Assembly (NCBI GenBank): GCA_004322135.1
Contig: SCSG01000020.1
Span: forward strand, 124,001 to 188,000
DNA length: 64,000 bases
Source: Burkholderiaceae bacterium
GTDB lineage: Bacteria > Pseudomonadota > Gammaproteobacteria > Burkholderiales > Burkholderiaceae_B
Reading direction: 5' to 3'
The notes under the pieces were generated by a model that did not search any database, was not told where the DNA came from, and worked only from the letters and a program-made list of their open reading frames with translations. Each line of letters opens with the position of its first letter. Position 1 is the first letter of the stretch. Positions 16,985 through 28,042 of this stretch are shown here, piece by piece. The position numbers and the translations under genes are program-made.

Positions 16985-19330
16985 TCAGCTTGCTGTTGAC
17001 CCCGTAGCGGGAGGTTGCGGCGTCGCGTCGTCGACGTGTACATCTACGGGGGGCGCGTGGCCGGCCTTGTCGTGGTCAAAGTGCACGACAGAGTGCGGGT
17101 ACGGCAGTTCGATGCCAGCGGCGTCGAAGCGTTGCTTGAGCAGCTTGTTGTAGCCGCGCTGGACAGCCCACTGGTTGCCAGGCGTGGTCTTGATCAGGAC
17201 GCGGATGCTGAAGCCGCGCTCGTTCAACGCGGTAACTCCAGGTATGGAAATGTCGTCCAGGACCTCTGGCGCGAGTTCGGGATCCTGCATCAGGTCCTTG
17301 AAGGCCAGCTTCATTTGCGCCATGGCTTCGTCCACGTTTTCACGGTGGGCGATGTTGTACTCGGCATAGTGGTAGCCATAGCCGCGTGTGTGGTTGCTGA
17401 CTTTGTCGATGCTGGAAAAAGGAATCAGGTGGTAGCCGCCGTCCAGCGTGCGTATGACAACCGAGCGGATGGTAATTTTTTCCACCGTACCGAACAGGCC
17501 GCAGACTTCCACCGTGTCGTTCTGGTTCATGCCGTTTTCAAGCTGAATGAAGATTCCGGTTATGACGTCCTGGACAAGTTTCTGGGCGCCGAACCCGATA
17601 GCCAGCCCTGCAACGCCGGCTCCTGCTATGAGCGGGCCGATGTTGATGCCTATTTGCGATAGGACCACGAGTATCGTCATGGTGGCTATGATCACCACCG
17701 CCGCGTTGCGAAACAGCATGAGTAATGTTTTTTCGCGTTCGCTGGGTTGGTTGTTGGTGCCAAGACGGTTCTCGATGAGGCTGGCAATGACGGTCCAGCC
17801 AAGCATCGCGATGGCCACGATGGTCCCAACGCGCAGCAGCACGGCAATAAATTCGCGCCCGCCGGTGGACTGCAGCCACGCACCCAGGTCGAACGCATGC
17901 CAGGCATCCAGAACGACAAGCGTGACAAGGATCAGAATCACGAGCCGCAGCCCCTTGATGGTAGCGGGGACGTAGGTGTTCAGACGCGACTCGAGCAACG
18001 GCAGTGCCTTGTTCCACGAACTCGGAATGGAAATGTGTCGGGCAAGCATGGACGAGAGCACCGAGGCGACGAGCGCACCGAGAATTATGGCGATGACCGA
18101 TTGGGCCGTGGCGCGCGTCATAAAGGCCAGCGCCAGTTGCTGGTCTGCCTGGCTGGCGACGAGCAGGATGGTCAGATAGGCGGTGGCAATCAGGTGCCAC
18201 AAGCGGGAGAGCACGCGCGCCAGCGTGCCGAGTATTGGAGCGTCTGATTCTTTGGCCCAGTCGGCCAGCCCGGTTTTGACGGCATTGCGTTGGCTCCACA
18301 CAATGCGCATGCCATAAATGTAGACGCCCACCATGATCAGCAGCCCGAGCAGGCGGCTGAACGGCTGCAGCAGTACCGCCTGGGTTATGGGAACGATGAC
18401 AAGCAGGCAGTACCCTGTCAGGCCTATCATCAGAGTCAGCCAGTGATTCCAGTAATGGGCTGTCTGCGGATCCAGCGGCAAAAGGCGCAGATGCGCATAT
18501 CGGGTGGCGAAGATGCCCCTGGACAGCGCCTTGACGGCTTCTATCATGACGAAAGCCGTAAGGAACTGGAAGGCGAAGCCGGTTGAATCTTGCCCTGGCT
18601 GTGAAGTGATTAGCGCGGCGGTGTAGCCGGCCAGGGATGCGAGCAAAGTGGCCGCCAGATCGACGATGAGCGCGACACTGACCCCCAGCAGCTTGCGACT
18701 CAGGCCCAGGGGTGAGCGTGGGCGTCGCGTCTGGTCCGGCGTGTTGGCGGCCTGCGCGCCGCCTTTAAGTGCATCGCCGCCCGCATGGTCGGATTGGATC
18801 CAGCGATCCAGGCGGGCAAAGGCCAGCCCGGCAAGCAGACGCAGGACGAAGTAGGACACCAGGGTGGCCAGCACGGCGAAAAGCAGAGTAGAAAGGGCGG
18901 CCCCATGCGTGCGTGGCGCTTCGGAAGCAGGCAGCTTACCCTGTGCCAGCGACTTGACCGCGGCGGCGGCGCTCGACAGATCGCGGTTCAGGCCTTGAGT
19001 GGTGTTCTGCAATGTCGTGGCCAGCCGCTGTACGGTGTTCATCTGGTGGTCGGGGGTTCCCGGGGCCGACTCGCCCGGAGGTGTCTTGGCGTTGGCCGAC
19101 GGCCCGGCCTGTTTGGCCAGTGTGCGCAACTGCTCGATGAGCTTGTCGCGGGTCTGGGTATTTTCCAGCATGTCGGCAAGCGTTGCGTAGGGTGTTCCGG
19201 CGCTCGCCGTGGAAGTGTTCTGAGCCAGGCCGCGTGTGGCCGTGGATAGTCCGATCAGCAACATCAAAGTGGCAATCAGAACTTTGACGCGCTGCCGATT
19301 CGACGTGTTGTGGGCCGTATTGAAAAGCAT
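16985..19330 (-). CDS. Large mechanosensitive channel of the MscS family
   Basis: An inner-membrane tension-gated channel of about 781 residues from the ATG at 19330. That start gives a clean signal peptide (RQRVKVLIATLMLLIGLSTATRGLAQN). A periplasmic helical region follows (to about 130), then roughly ten membrane helices, with the MscS pore and beta domain at the end (AGVAGLAIGFGAQKLVQDVITGIFIQLENG). A longer frame to 19393 exists, but it starts inside the ttcA terminator and is rejected. Such large MscS relatives damp osmotic shock. Convergent with grxD. Confidence 0.92.
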   Translation of the reverse strand: MLFNTAHNTSNRQRVKVLIATLMLLIGLSTATRGLAQNTSTASAGTPYATLADMLENTQTRDKLIEQLRTLAKQAGPSANAKTPPGESAPGTPDHQMNTVQRLATTLQNTTQGLNRDLSSAAAAVKSLAQGKLPASEAPRTHGAALSTLLFAVLATLVSYFVLRLLAGLAFARLDRWIQSDHAGGDALKGGAQAANTPDQTRRPRSPLGLSRKLLGVSVALIVDLAATLLASLAGYTAALITSQPGQDSTGFAFQFLTAFVMIEAVKALSRGIFATRYAHLRLLPLDPQTAHYWNHWLTLMIGLTGYCLLVIVPITQAVLLQPFSRLLGLLIMVGVYIYGMRIVWSQRNAVKTGLADWAKESDAPILGTLARVLSRLWHLIATAYLTILLVASQADQQLALAFMTRATAQSVIAIILGALVASVLSSMLARHISIPSSWNKALPLLESRLNTYVPATIKGLRLVILILVTLVVLDAWHAFDLGAWLQSTGGREFIAVLLRVGTIVAIAMLGWTVIASLIENRLGTNNQPSEREKTLLMLFRNAAVVIIATMTILVVLSQIGINIGPLIAGAGVAGLAIGFGAQKLVQDVITGIFIQLENGMNQNDTVEVCGLFGTVEKITIRSVVIRTLDGGYHLIPFSSIDKVSNHTRGYGYHYAEYNIAHRENVDEAMAQMKLAFKDLMQDPELAPEVLDDISIPGVTALNERGFSIRVLIKTTPGNQWAVQRGYNKLLKQRFDAAGIELPYPHSVVHFDHDKAGHAPPVDVHVDDATPQPPATGSTAS

Positions 19331-19362
19331 GCGGCGGACTCCGTTTGATCGTGAAGTGGGCA

Positions 19363-19390
19363 AATAAAAAGCACGTCGATTCCGTGCTTT
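19363..19390 (-). terminator. Rho-independent terminator downstream of ttcA
   Basis: Stem AAAGCACG/CGTGCTTT with a seven-base loop, followed on the minus strand by TTATTTG. It lies between ttcA and the MscS gene and shows the channel gene is transcribed separately. Confidence 0.75.
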
Positions 19391-19442
19391 CAAGGTAAAA
19401 GGGTAACACCCGCGTGCGGGCTTGTCAGGTGCGGTAACGCGC

Positions 19443-20486
<1,044 letters not shown>

Positions 20487-20534
20487 GGCAATGAGCTTGC
20501 GGCATCCCGCAAGCAGTGGCGGTAGCCGCCGTGG

Positions 20535-20903
20535 TTAGTCAGGTTGACGGCTTCGCTGCAGTTCAATGCCGACGGCGACGCAGTCGGAAAAGGCGTTGGG
20601 TTTACTTATGCGCAGTTTAACGTGGCTGATTTCGGCGAACTCGTTTAAGAGACGGTCGGCGACGTGCTCGATCAGCGTTTCCAGCAGGTTGACGTGCGCC
20701 TGAGTACATTCCTGCACGATGATGTTGCGCAGCAGCCGGTAGTCCAGCACGGTCTGGATGTTCTGATCGCGCACGGGTTGCGAGATGTCGATATCGAATT
20801 CCGCGTCGATATGCAGGGGCTGTGTTGCGCGCAGTTCGTGCTCAAGAATGCCTATGCGTGCGTCGAGTGCGAGCTGGGTAAAGAAGATGCGGCGTGTGGG
20901 CAT
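20535..20903 (-). CDS. folB: Dihydroneopterin aldolase
   Basis: Converts 7,8-dihydroneopterin to 6-hydroxymethyl-dihydropterin in folate synthesis. The protein reads MPTRRIFFTQLALDARIGILEHE... LDYRLLRNII... LLETLIEHVADRLL... VKLRISKPNAF, the full tunnelling fold with the catalytic-region LETLIEHVA. The start is placed at 20903 because DARIGI normally lies about 15 residues from the N-terminus; a longer frame reaches 20930. It is about 122 residues, the usual size. Probably co-transcribed with ttcA. Confidence 0.92.
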   Translation of the reverse strand: MPTRRIFFTQLALDARIGILEHELRATQPLHIDAEFDIDISQPVRDQNIQTVLDYRLLRNIIVQECTQAHVNLLETLIEHVADRLLNEFAEISHVKLRISKPNAFSDCVAVGIELQRSRQPD

Positions 20904-21102
20904 GATGTGGACCTGGACTGGGTGGCGCAATTGTAATGCGATTACGCGGACATAGAGTATTTATCGCGGCCGCGGCGGATTGTGTTTGTCACATTTGGAA
21001 TGATGCGGGACAATATTGGAAGTCCGGGAAGCCGAAAGGGTCAATGTGTTTGCGGTGCCCCCGCCCGGGGTGCAATGTTGGGCGTTGTCCGGATGGAGTG
21101 GA

Positions 21103-22053
21103 ATGCTGGTGGATAGAAATCGACACGAAGCTGTAGTGATAGGGGGCGGGCCAGCCGGGTCCTCGTGCGCCGTATGGCTGGCGCATTTGGGCTTTGCACC
21201 TATCCTGATCGAAGCGGGAAGCCGGATAGGCGGCCTGTGCCGGCTGCATTCTTTTCGCGATGACTGGAATGCGTCACTGCCGGGTGTAACGGGCCCGCAG
21301 GTGGCCGACAATCTTGAGGTCAGCCTGGCGCACGCAAAAGTTCCGTTGTTGTTGTCGCACACCGTGACGGGTGTCGAGCCAACCGGCGACGGCTTCGCCG
21401 TCGCCGTCAGCGGCGTGCGTGACGTTGTCTTGCGTGCGCCGTATGTGGTGCTGGCAACGGGGGTGACGGCGCGCGGTCTGCCCGGTACGAACATCGCTGC
21501 CCCCAAGGCGGAAGATTCCAGCGTGCGGCAGGGCAGTGCTTCCGGCACACACGGAGCGGTGCTGATTGGCCCCGGTGAGCACATCGTCGCCAAGGACTTC
21601 CGGGACAAGCGCGTGGCGGTGCTGGGTGGCGGCGACAATGCGTTCGAAAATGCGTTGTACGCCATGCGTCATGGTGCTTCTTCGGTGGATCTCTACGCGC
21701 GTACCGTGCGCGCCCAGCGCCAGTTTGTGCGGCAGGTTCCCGTCGCGCATGTGCATGCCGGAAAATATCGGGTGGATGCCGCGGCGCAGGCGGTCAATGG
21801 GAATCATTATGATGTCATTATGGTGTTCTATGGCTGGGAGCCCATCGTGGACTATGCTGCGGGCCTGAAGCTGCGCCGCACAGCGCGCGGCTATGTTGCT
21901 ACCGATGCCGTAACAGCCCAGACAAGTTGCGCAGGGGTCTACGCCATTGGTGAAGTGGCGCAGCGCCAGCATCCGTGCGTGGTAACGGCGTTGGCCGATG
22001 GGGTGGTCGCGGCCAAGGCCATTCAGGCAAGCATCGAGCAAAACGGTTCGTAG
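21103..22053 (+). CDS. NAD(P)/FAD-dependent oxidoreductase, thioredoxin-reductase-like without CxxC
   Basis: About 316 residues from the ATG at 21103, which has a GGAG-like site upstream; a longer frame reaches 21016. An FAD-binding GGGPAGSS lies near the N-terminus, the NAD(P) fold is at VAVLGGGDNAFENALYA, and the FAD-binding YAIGEVA segment is near the C-terminus. It has the architecture of low-molecular-weight thioredoxin reductases. However, the redox CxxC between the domains is missing (the area reads VRQGSASGTHG), so it is not a thioredoxin reductase. It may be a ferredoxin-NADP reductase-like enzyme. Substrate unknown. Confidence 0.85.
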   Translation: MLVDRNRHEAVVIGGGPAGSSCAVWLAHLGFAPILIEAGSRIGGLCRLHSFRDDWNASLPGVTGPQVADNLEVSLAHAKVPLLLSHTVTGVEPTGDGFAVAVSGVRDVVLRAPYVVLATGVTARGLPGTNIAAPKAEDSSVRQGSASGTHGAVLIGPGEHIVAKDFRDKRVAVLGGGDNAFENALYAMRHGASSVDLYARTVRAQRQFVRQVPVAHVHAGKYRVDAAAQAVNGNHYDVIMVFYGWEPIVDYAAGLKLRRTARGYVATDAVTAQTSCAGVYAIGEVAQRQHPCVVTALADGVVAAKAIQASIEQNGS

Positions 22054-22224
22054 CGGCGAAGTTCAATCACTGCGTGCGAACCGGCGCTCGAACGTCGCGG
22101 GCGTAAAGACCTTCGGGTGTGCCAGCGCATGGGTGTGTCAGCGGCAACGCCCGAGTTGGAAGCGTCGCAGGCCAAGTTAGCCGAATAGACGCCGCAGGCG
22201 GAGCGCCGCCCCCTGGCAATGTGT

Positions 22225-23991
22225 TCAATGAACAGCGGTCAGCTGGCATTCGGTTGCGGCCGGCGGCGCCAGGGTGACGTCGAACGCGCGCAGTTCGTCG
22301 CGCCTGAATACGTGGACCGTTACGGTTTCACCAGGCTCGTAGGCTTGCAGCAGCCCGTCGGGCCCCGCTTGCGTGACACGCAGTCCGTCGATGGCGACCA
22401 GCGTATCGCCTGCAGACAGCCCCGCATGCCAGGCCGCCCCATTTTCCAGCACGGTGGCCAGTTGCGACTCGCCGTTCGCCGCGCGGACGCGTACTCCCAG
22501 CGTGGGCGTGGGCGACGCGGCCTTCCACTCGAGTTGAATGCCGTGCTGTTTGAGCAGGGACTCCAGGGGTATGTCTTCGCGTCCGTCCACGTGGCGTGCG
22601 ATGAAGTCGGTAACGTCGACATTCGTGGCCTCGCGTATGAGGCGTGCCATGGAATTTTCGGGGATTCCCTTGCCGGCACCCATATAGAAGTCCCGGCCAT
22701 ATCGCTCCCATAGCAGACGCATGACATCGTCCAGCGAGCGCGTGCCGTCCGATGCGCGGCGGATGGTGATATCCAGCCCCAGCGCCACGAGTGAGCCTTT
22801 GGTGTAGTAGCTGATCAGCGCATTGGGCGAGTTCTCGTCCTGCTTGTAGTAGCGGGTCCAGGCATCGAAGGAGCTTTCGGCAATCGACTGCTTGTGCCGC
22901 CCCGGCGTGTGACGCACACTGCTGATGGCTTTGCCCAACAGGCGCAGATAGCTTGCCTGGTCTATGGCGCCAGAGCGCAGCAGCATCAGATCGTCGTAGT
23001 ATGAGGTGAACCCTTCGAACACCCAAAGCAGGCGCGTGTGATTTTCGCGGCTCAGGTCGTAGGGGGCGAATGCCGCCGGCTTGATGCGCTTGACGTTCCA
23101 GGTGTGGAAGTATTCGTGGCTGATCAGCCCCAGGAATGTCTGGTAGCGTTCACCTGCATTTTCGTGGCCGATGGCGGGCAGGTCGCCGCGCGAAACCATA
23201 AGCGCCGTCGAGGCACGATGCTCCAGGCCACCGTAGCCGCTGGCCGTTACCATGGCCATGAAGACGTAACGATCGGTCGAATCGAGAAACGGCGCGCGCT
23301 TGCTCACGGGTTCGAACAACGCGATTTGCGCGGCGCAGATTTTTTGCGCATCGGCGGCAATACGTCGCAGGTCGATATTGGGGGCAACGCCCGTGAACAC
23401 CATTTCGTGTTCGGCGCCGTGGGCCTTGAAGCGCACTACCTGAGGCGTACCCATTTCGACCGGGTAGTCGATGAGCGCGTCGTAGTCGGGTGCGACGTAC
23501 ATGCCAAAGCCGTGGCGTCGGGCGCATTGGGGGTGCCCAACGGCCTCGGGCAGGCTGGTGTAGACCTTCCAGTTTCGGGCGTGGGCTGGCGCGAGCAGTT
23601 CAACGTGGCACGACTCGTGTTCGTGGCCAGTGGCACACAGGAATACGCTGGCGCCGTTGAAAAAGGCGTGTGTCTCGTCCACGTGCGCGCCGCGCACCGA
23701 AAGGTCCCACGCGTAAACCGTGTATTGAATGGTGAGCGGGCCGGGGCAGGGCGCGCAGTGCCAGGTATGGTTGCCGGTCTTGCGTACTTTGACGGATTTG
23801 CCGCGGCAGTTTGCCTTGATGCGGGTAATTTGCCGCGAGAAGTCGCGAATGAGATAACTGCCCGGGATCCAGGCGGGGAGCGAAAGCACCTGCCCTTTGG
23901 GTTGCGGTTCCTGGATGGTGAGTTGCACCGTGAACTGGTGTCCGGCGGGGTCGGATGGCGTAAGGCGGTAAAGTAGTGGTTCTTTCTTCAT
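22225..23991 (-). CDS. M61 family glycyl aminopeptidase-like metalloprotease with PDZ domain
   Basis: 588 residues. An N-terminal beta domain (to about 180) is followed by a gluzincin peptidase domain with HEYFHTWN zinc motif at 292-299 and a downstream glutamate in VFEGFTSYYDDL, then a C-terminal PDZ domain (about 480-570, LGVRVRAANGESQLATVLENGAAWHAGLSAGD). M61 enzymes resemble bacterial glycyl aminopeptidases. No signal peptide is visible, so it is probably cytoplasmic. Divergent from the enoyl-CoA hydratase gene 38 bases away. The 170-base gap to the left, between convergent genes, holds nothing recognisable. Confidence 0.92.
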   Translation of the reverse strand: MKKEPLLYRLTPSDPAGHQFTVQLTIQEPQPKGQVLSLPAWIPGSYLIRDFSRQITRIKANCRGKSVKVRKTGNHTWHCAPCPGPLTIQYTVYAWDLSVRGAHVDETHAFFNGASVFLCATGHEHESCHVELLAPAHARNWKVYTSLPEAVGHPQCARRHGFGMYVAPDYDALIDYPVEMGTPQVVRFKAHGAEHEMVFTGVAPNIDLRRIAADAQKICAAQIALFEPVSKRAPFLDSTDRYVFMAMVTASGYGGLEHRASTALMVSRGDLPAIGHENAGERYQTFLGLISHEYFHTWNVKRIKPAAFAPYDLSRENHTRLLWVFEGFTSYYDDLMLLRSGAIDQASYLRLLGKAISSVRHTPGRHKQSIAESSFDAWTRYYKQDENSPNALISYYTKGSLVALGLDITIRRASDGTRSLDDVMRLLWERYGRDFYMGAGKGIPENSMARLIREATNVDVTDFIARHVDGREDIPLESLLKQHGIQLEWKAASPTPTLGVRVRAANGESQLATVLENGAAWHAGLSAGDTLVAIDGLRVTQAGPDGLLQAYEPGETVTVHVFRRDELRAFDVTLAPPAATECQLTAVH

Positions 23992-24029
23992 TCCGTCATT
24001 CTATCTACATTACTGTGCAAGGAGTCAAC

Positions 24030-24806
24030 ATGACCGCAGCGTTGGTGAAAGTTGAAAAGCGCGGCCAGGTGGGGCTGCTAACTCTGGATCGTCCCAAGGC
24101 ACTGAATGCCCTGAGCAACGAGGTCATCGCGGAACTGGCCACGGCCCTGCGTGCATTCGACGCCGATGACGGCATCGGAGCCGTGGTACTTACCGGCAGC
24201 GAAAAGGCATTTGCCGCAGGCGCCGATATCGGCGCCATGAGCACGTGGTCGTACGCCGATGTCTTCAACCAGGATTATCTGGGTCACGACTGGGAGTCGC
24301 TGCGGCGCATCCGCAAGCCGATTATTGCGGCAGTGGCCGGCTATGCGCTGGGTGGTGGGTGCGAACTGGCGATGTTGTGCGACTTCATCATTGCGGCCGA
24401 GAACGCCCGGTTTGGCCAGCCCGAGATCAACCTGGGCATTATTCCCGGTTTTGGCGGCACACAGCGTCTGGTGCGTGCCATCGGTAAGTCCAAGGCCATG
24501 GACATGGTGCTGACGGGGCGCATGATCACGGCTGCAGAAGCTGAACTTGCGGGGCTTGTGGCGCGCGTCGTGCCTGTCGAGCGGGTCCTGGATGAAGCGG
24601 TTGAAGCGGCGGCGTTGATCGCGTCCAAGTCGATCATGTCGGTCATGATGGCCAAAGAGTGCATCAATCGCGCCTTTGAAATGCCGCTGGACGAAGGACT
24701 GCTGTTCGAGCGCCGTAATTTTCATGCGCTGTTTTCAACGGACGACCAGAAGGAAGGCATGGCGGCCTTTGTCGAAAAGCGCAAGCCCAAGTTCACGAAC
24801 CGCTAA
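24030..24806 (+). CDS. Enoyl-CoA hydratase (crotonase family)
   Basis: 258 residues from the ATG at 24030, preceded by AAGGAG. It adds water across trans-2-enoyl-CoA in beta-oxidation. Oxyanion-hole segments are AFAAGADI (about 59-66) and ALGGGCELAMLCD. The catalytic glutamates are in GGGCELAM and FGQPEINLGIIPGFGGTQRL. The length matches mitochondrial-type hydratases (ECH/PaaF). No beta-oxidation operon surrounds it; the PaaH-type dehydrogenase for the next step is at 39.8 kb. Confidence 0.93.
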   Translation: MTAALVKVEKRGQVGLLTLDRPKALNALSNEVIAELATALRAFDADDGIGAVVLTGSEKAFAAGADIGAMSTWSYADVFNQDYLGHDWESLRRIRKPIIAAVAGYALGGGCELAMLCDFIIAAENARFGQPEINLGIIPGFGGTQRLVRAIGKSKAMDMVLTGRMITAAEAELAGLVARVVPVERVLDEAVEAAALIASKSIMSVMMAKECINRAFEMPLDEGLLFERRNFHALFSTDDQKEGMAAFVEKRKPKFTNR

Positions 24807-24948
24807 TTCGCACGCCGTACGAGCCTGCCGCAATTCGCCGGCGCACGGTTTTGCGCTGTGCTTGCGCTTGCCTGGTATCTCCGGACTGCGTAGTTGCTTT
24901 GTGGCGTTCACTCACGCAACAGGCCTTCCTGTGAGGCTAACTGACAAG

Positions 24949-24978
24949 TTGCTTACCACTTGAAAATAAAGTTATACT
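24949..24978 (+). promoter_or_regulatory. Promoter of the ATP synthase operon
   Basis: -35 TTGCTT (24949-24954) and -10 TATACT (24973-24978) with an 18-base spacer, 22 bases before the atpI start. It is the only good sigma-70-type pair in the 194-base spacer. Confidence 0.55.
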
Positions 24979-25000
24979 CCATGGGTTTCACGCTTAACAG

Positions 25001-25534
25001 GTGCGCAACGTGGTTGACGTGGTTGCTTTAGGCGCAAACGAAGCGCTTGGCACAAGTGAAGCCAAGGTTGGGCAAATCAGCAAAAGTGTCGTTACAGAGC
25101 ACCCCGAAGGAGCTGGGTCGGGGCGAGAGCTTGTGCTTGACGATGCGCAGCGTGCCGTGCTTAGGCACAACGCGCGCCGCGGGCTAGGCCGGGTGCTGGT
25201 TGCCCAGGCTGCCATGGCACTCATTGCCGTATTGTTTTCCTGGATTTTTGCGGGTGGCGCCGCAGGGGCCTCGGCTCTGGTTGGTGCGGGCGTCTATTTT
25301 GTGCCTAACTCACTTTTCGCACTGCGCTTGTTATTGGGGCAGATGGCATTGAAGCCAATGGCTCCAACCACTTTTTTCGTGGGCGAGCTCATCAAGTTGG
25401 GTTCTGCTGTGGCATTGCTGGTCCTGGCCACATACCTATGGCGCAGCTGGCTCGTCTGGCCCGCGCTGCTGTTCGGGCTGGTTTGTGTGTTGAAGGGTTA
25501 TGTGTTGCTGATAATGTTTCGCAGGCTTGCGTAA
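25001..25534 (+). CDS. atpI: ATP synthase subunit I (assembly protein)
   Basis: 177 residues from a GTG start. About 55 hydrophilic N-terminal residues are followed by four membrane helices (VLVAQAAMALIAVLFSWIFAG and onward). AtpI helps assemble the c-ring and is usually first in the atp operon, as here. Poor sequence conservation is normal for this subunit; the call rests on topology and position. Confidence 0.85.
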   Translation: MRNVVDVVALGANEALGTSEAKVGQISKSVVTEHPEGAGSGRELVLDDAQRAVLRHNARRGLGRVLVAQAAMALIAVLFSWIFAGGAAGASALVGAGVYFVPNSLFALRLLLGQMALKPMAPTTFFVGELIKLGSAVALLVLATYLWRSWLVWPALLFGLVCVLKGYVLLIMFRRLA

Positions 25535-25621
25535 CGGGTAAATGAAGAAAATTCATGGGCATGATGCTGGTCTTTGCGTCATGCTCTCGTTTTAAGTTCA
25601 CAGGTAAGGTTAAGGTATCCG

Positions 25622-26503
25622 ATGGCTGCTAGTGAGGTTTCGTCACAGTCTGAGTATATTCAGCATCACTTGGTTAATCTGAATAGCCTTGGAGGCCCGC
25701 AACTGAACATTGCGAACTTCCGGGTCATTGATTACGACGCGCTGTTCTGGTCGATCGTGACGGGCGCCATCGTGGTGTATTTCCTGTGGCGTGCCGCGCG
25801 GGCCGCCAACACGGGTGTGCCGGGTCGCTTCCAGGTTGCGGTTGAAATGCTGGTCGACTGGGTTGAAGATGAAGCCAAAAGCATTGTACCCAACGAGAAG
25901 TCGCGCGCCTACGTGGCGCCGTTGTGCCTGACAATTTTCTTGTGGACCGCGCTCATGAATGCGCTTGACCTGGTCCCGGTTGATCTGTTCGCCTGGATCT
26001 TCAAGCTGCTCGGGCTGGCCTCGCACCATAGCGACGTCTTTTACTACCATCGTCTTTTGCCTACGGCCGACCTGAATGTGCCCATGGGCATGTCGCTGGC
26101 GGTTCTGTTGCTGACCTTCTACTACGGTTTCAAGATCAAAAAGCCGATCGGGTTTTTCAAAGACCTGTTTACGTCGCCGTTCCATGCTCATGGCGTCATC
26201 CCCGTCATCATTCTCCTTCCCTTCAACCTGGCGCTGAATGTGCTCGAGTACATTGCCAAGACGGTATCCCTTGGGATGCGGCTGTTCGGGAACATGTTCG
26301 CGGGTGAGCTGCTGTTCATGCTCATTGCCCTTCTGGGTGGCGCATGGACCGGATTCAACGGCGTCAGCCTGAGTCTGGGCATCGGACAAATTCTGGCAGG
26401 TTCGGTCTGGGCAATTTTCCACGTCCTGATCGTATTGCTGCAGGCGTATATCTTCATGATGTTGTCCATGGTGTATGTGGGCCTGGCTCACGAATCGCAT
26501 TAA
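25622..26503 (+). CDS. atpB: ATP synthase Fo subunit a
   Basis: 293 residues from the ATG at 25622 (AAGGTTAAGG upstream). It is the multi-span stator subunit forming the proton half-channels. The essential arginine lies in [16 protein letters not shown], and the C-terminal helices ([20 protein letters not shown]) are typical of beta-proteobacterial AtpB. A longer frame to 25574 adds unlikely residues. Member of the atp operon; about 110 bases precede atpE. Confidence 0.98.
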   Translation: MAASEVSSQSEYIQHHLVNLNSLGGPQLNIANFRVIDYDALFWSIVTGAIVVYFLWRAARAANTGVPGRFQVAVEMLVDWVEDEAKSIVPNEKSRAYVAPLCLTIFLWTALMNALDLVPVDLFAWIFKLLGLASHHSDVFYYHRLLPTADLNVPMGMSLAVLLLTFYYGFKIKKPIGFFKDLFTSPFHAHGVIPVIILLPFNLALNVLEYIAKTVSLGMRLFGNMFAGELLFMLIALLGGAWTGFNGVSLSLGIGQILAGSVWAIFHVLIVLLQAYIFMMLSMVYVGLAHESH

Positions 26504-26584
26504 GGGTTTGCGCCTGCGACCCGTGCATTTTGCCGACACTGGCGCGCAAGATATTTTTACCTCGAAGTTTTTTTGACTTTTTGA

Positions 26585-26857
<273 letters not shown>

Positions 26858-26984
26858 GCGTGGTGGCCTGTGTTTTGCAGGCAGGTAATCGTTTGCGGTG
26901 TCTGGAACAGACCCTGTGGCGATTTGGACATTTGGCGTCGTGTGGTTCGCCGCATGATGCGTGTGGTATCAAAGGGAAACGACC

Positions 26985-27455
26985 GTGAATTTAAACGCGA
27001 CTCTCTTTTTTCAGATGATTGTGTTTTTCGTGCTGGGATGGTTTACGATGAAATTCGTATGGCCTCCCATGCTGCGAGCCATGGATGACCGTCGTCAGAA
27101 AATTGCCGATGGCCTGGCGGCTGCTGACAAGGGCAAGGCCGATCTGGCCCAAGCCCAGGCGCGCATCAGTCTGATAGAGGCTTCCGCCAAAACCGAGAAT
27201 CATGCCCGCATCCTCGAGGCCGAGAAGCAATCGGCCGGCATCGTCGATGAGGCCCGCCGTGAGGCCGAGTCCGAAAAGGCTCGCATCATTGCGCAGGCCA
27301 AGCTTGACGCGCAGCAGGAAATCCAGCGCGCCCGCGAGGCATTGCGGGCGGACGTGGCGATTCTGGCGGTCAGGGGCGCCGAGCAGATTCTCAAGCGGGA
27401 AGTCAACGCGCAGGTGCACGCCGAGCTGTTGGATCAGCTCAAGGCGCAACTTTAA
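26985..27455 (+). CDS. atpF: ATP synthase Fo subunit b
   Basis: 156 residues from a GTG at 26985 ([27 protein letters not shown]), one membrane helix and then a long charged coiled coil forming the peripheral stalk dimer. AAAGGGA precedes the GTG; an in-frame upstream start at 26961 is less typical. Followed 12 bases later by atpH. Confidence 0.96.
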   Translation: MNLNATLFFQMIVFFVLGWFTMKFVWPPMLRAMDDRRQKIADGLAAADKGKADLAQAQARISLIEASAKTENHARILEAEKQSAGIVDEARREAESEKARIIAQAKLDAQQEIQRAREALRADVAILAVRGAEQILKREVNAQVHAELLDQLKAQL

Positions 27456-27467
27456 TCAGGGCGGACT

Positions 27468-28007
27468 ATGGCTGAATTATCGACAATTGCCAGGCCGTAC
27501 GCCGTAGCGCTGTTTGCCATGGCGCAGGAAGACAAGGCTGGCCTGGCCGCGTGGTCCGAGCTGGTTGACCAGTTCGCTGCGGTGGCAAGCCTGGAAGATG
27601 TGCACGAGGCGCTGACCGACCCGCGTCTGGGTGATGCGCAGCGCGCCAAGTTGTTTGGCGAGCTCGTCGGTTCACCGCTACCCGAGAAGGCGCGCAATTT
27701 TGTCGAACTGCTGGTCAGCAACGGCCGTATTCTTTTGTTGCCGCAAATCGCCGAGCAGTTCGATTTGCTCAAGAACAAGCTCGAAGGGTCGGCACTTGCC
27801 GAAATCACCAGCGCGTTCGCGCTTGACGAAACACAGGTCGGCGAGCTTGTTGCCGCCCTTGAAAAAAAGTTTGGCCTGAAACTCAAGCCTGTCGTTACGA
27901 TCGACCCCGCCCTGATCGGTGGTGTTCGCGTGGTGGTTGGCGATCAGGTGCTTGATACTTCCGTGCAGGCCCAATTGGCCCGCATGCGCGATACTCTGGC
28001 CGCCTGA
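27468..28007 (+). CDS. atpH: ATP synthase F1 subunit delta
   Basis: 179 residues. The N-terminal six-helix domain ([20 protein letters not shown]) binds the top of F1 and the C-terminal part ([37 protein letters not shown]) contacts subunit b. Complete and of normal length; within the operon between atpF and atpA. Confidence 0.97.
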   Translation: MAELSTIARPYAVALFAMAQEDKAGLAAWSELVDQFAAVASLEDVHEALTDPRLGDAQRAKLFGELVGSPLPEKARNFVELLVSNGRILLLPQIAEQFDLLKNKLEGSALAEITSAFALDETQVGELVAALEKKFGLKLKPVVTIDPALIGGVRVVVGDQVLDTSVQAQLARMRDTLAA

Positions 28008-28042
28008 TGCGGCCCAGATAACAGGATTCCAGGAGTCTGAAC

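Noticed and set aside
19331-19393. Upstream start for the MscS channel
   Set aside because: It would begin inside the ttcA terminator hairpin, and the ATG at 19330 gives a better signal peptide.
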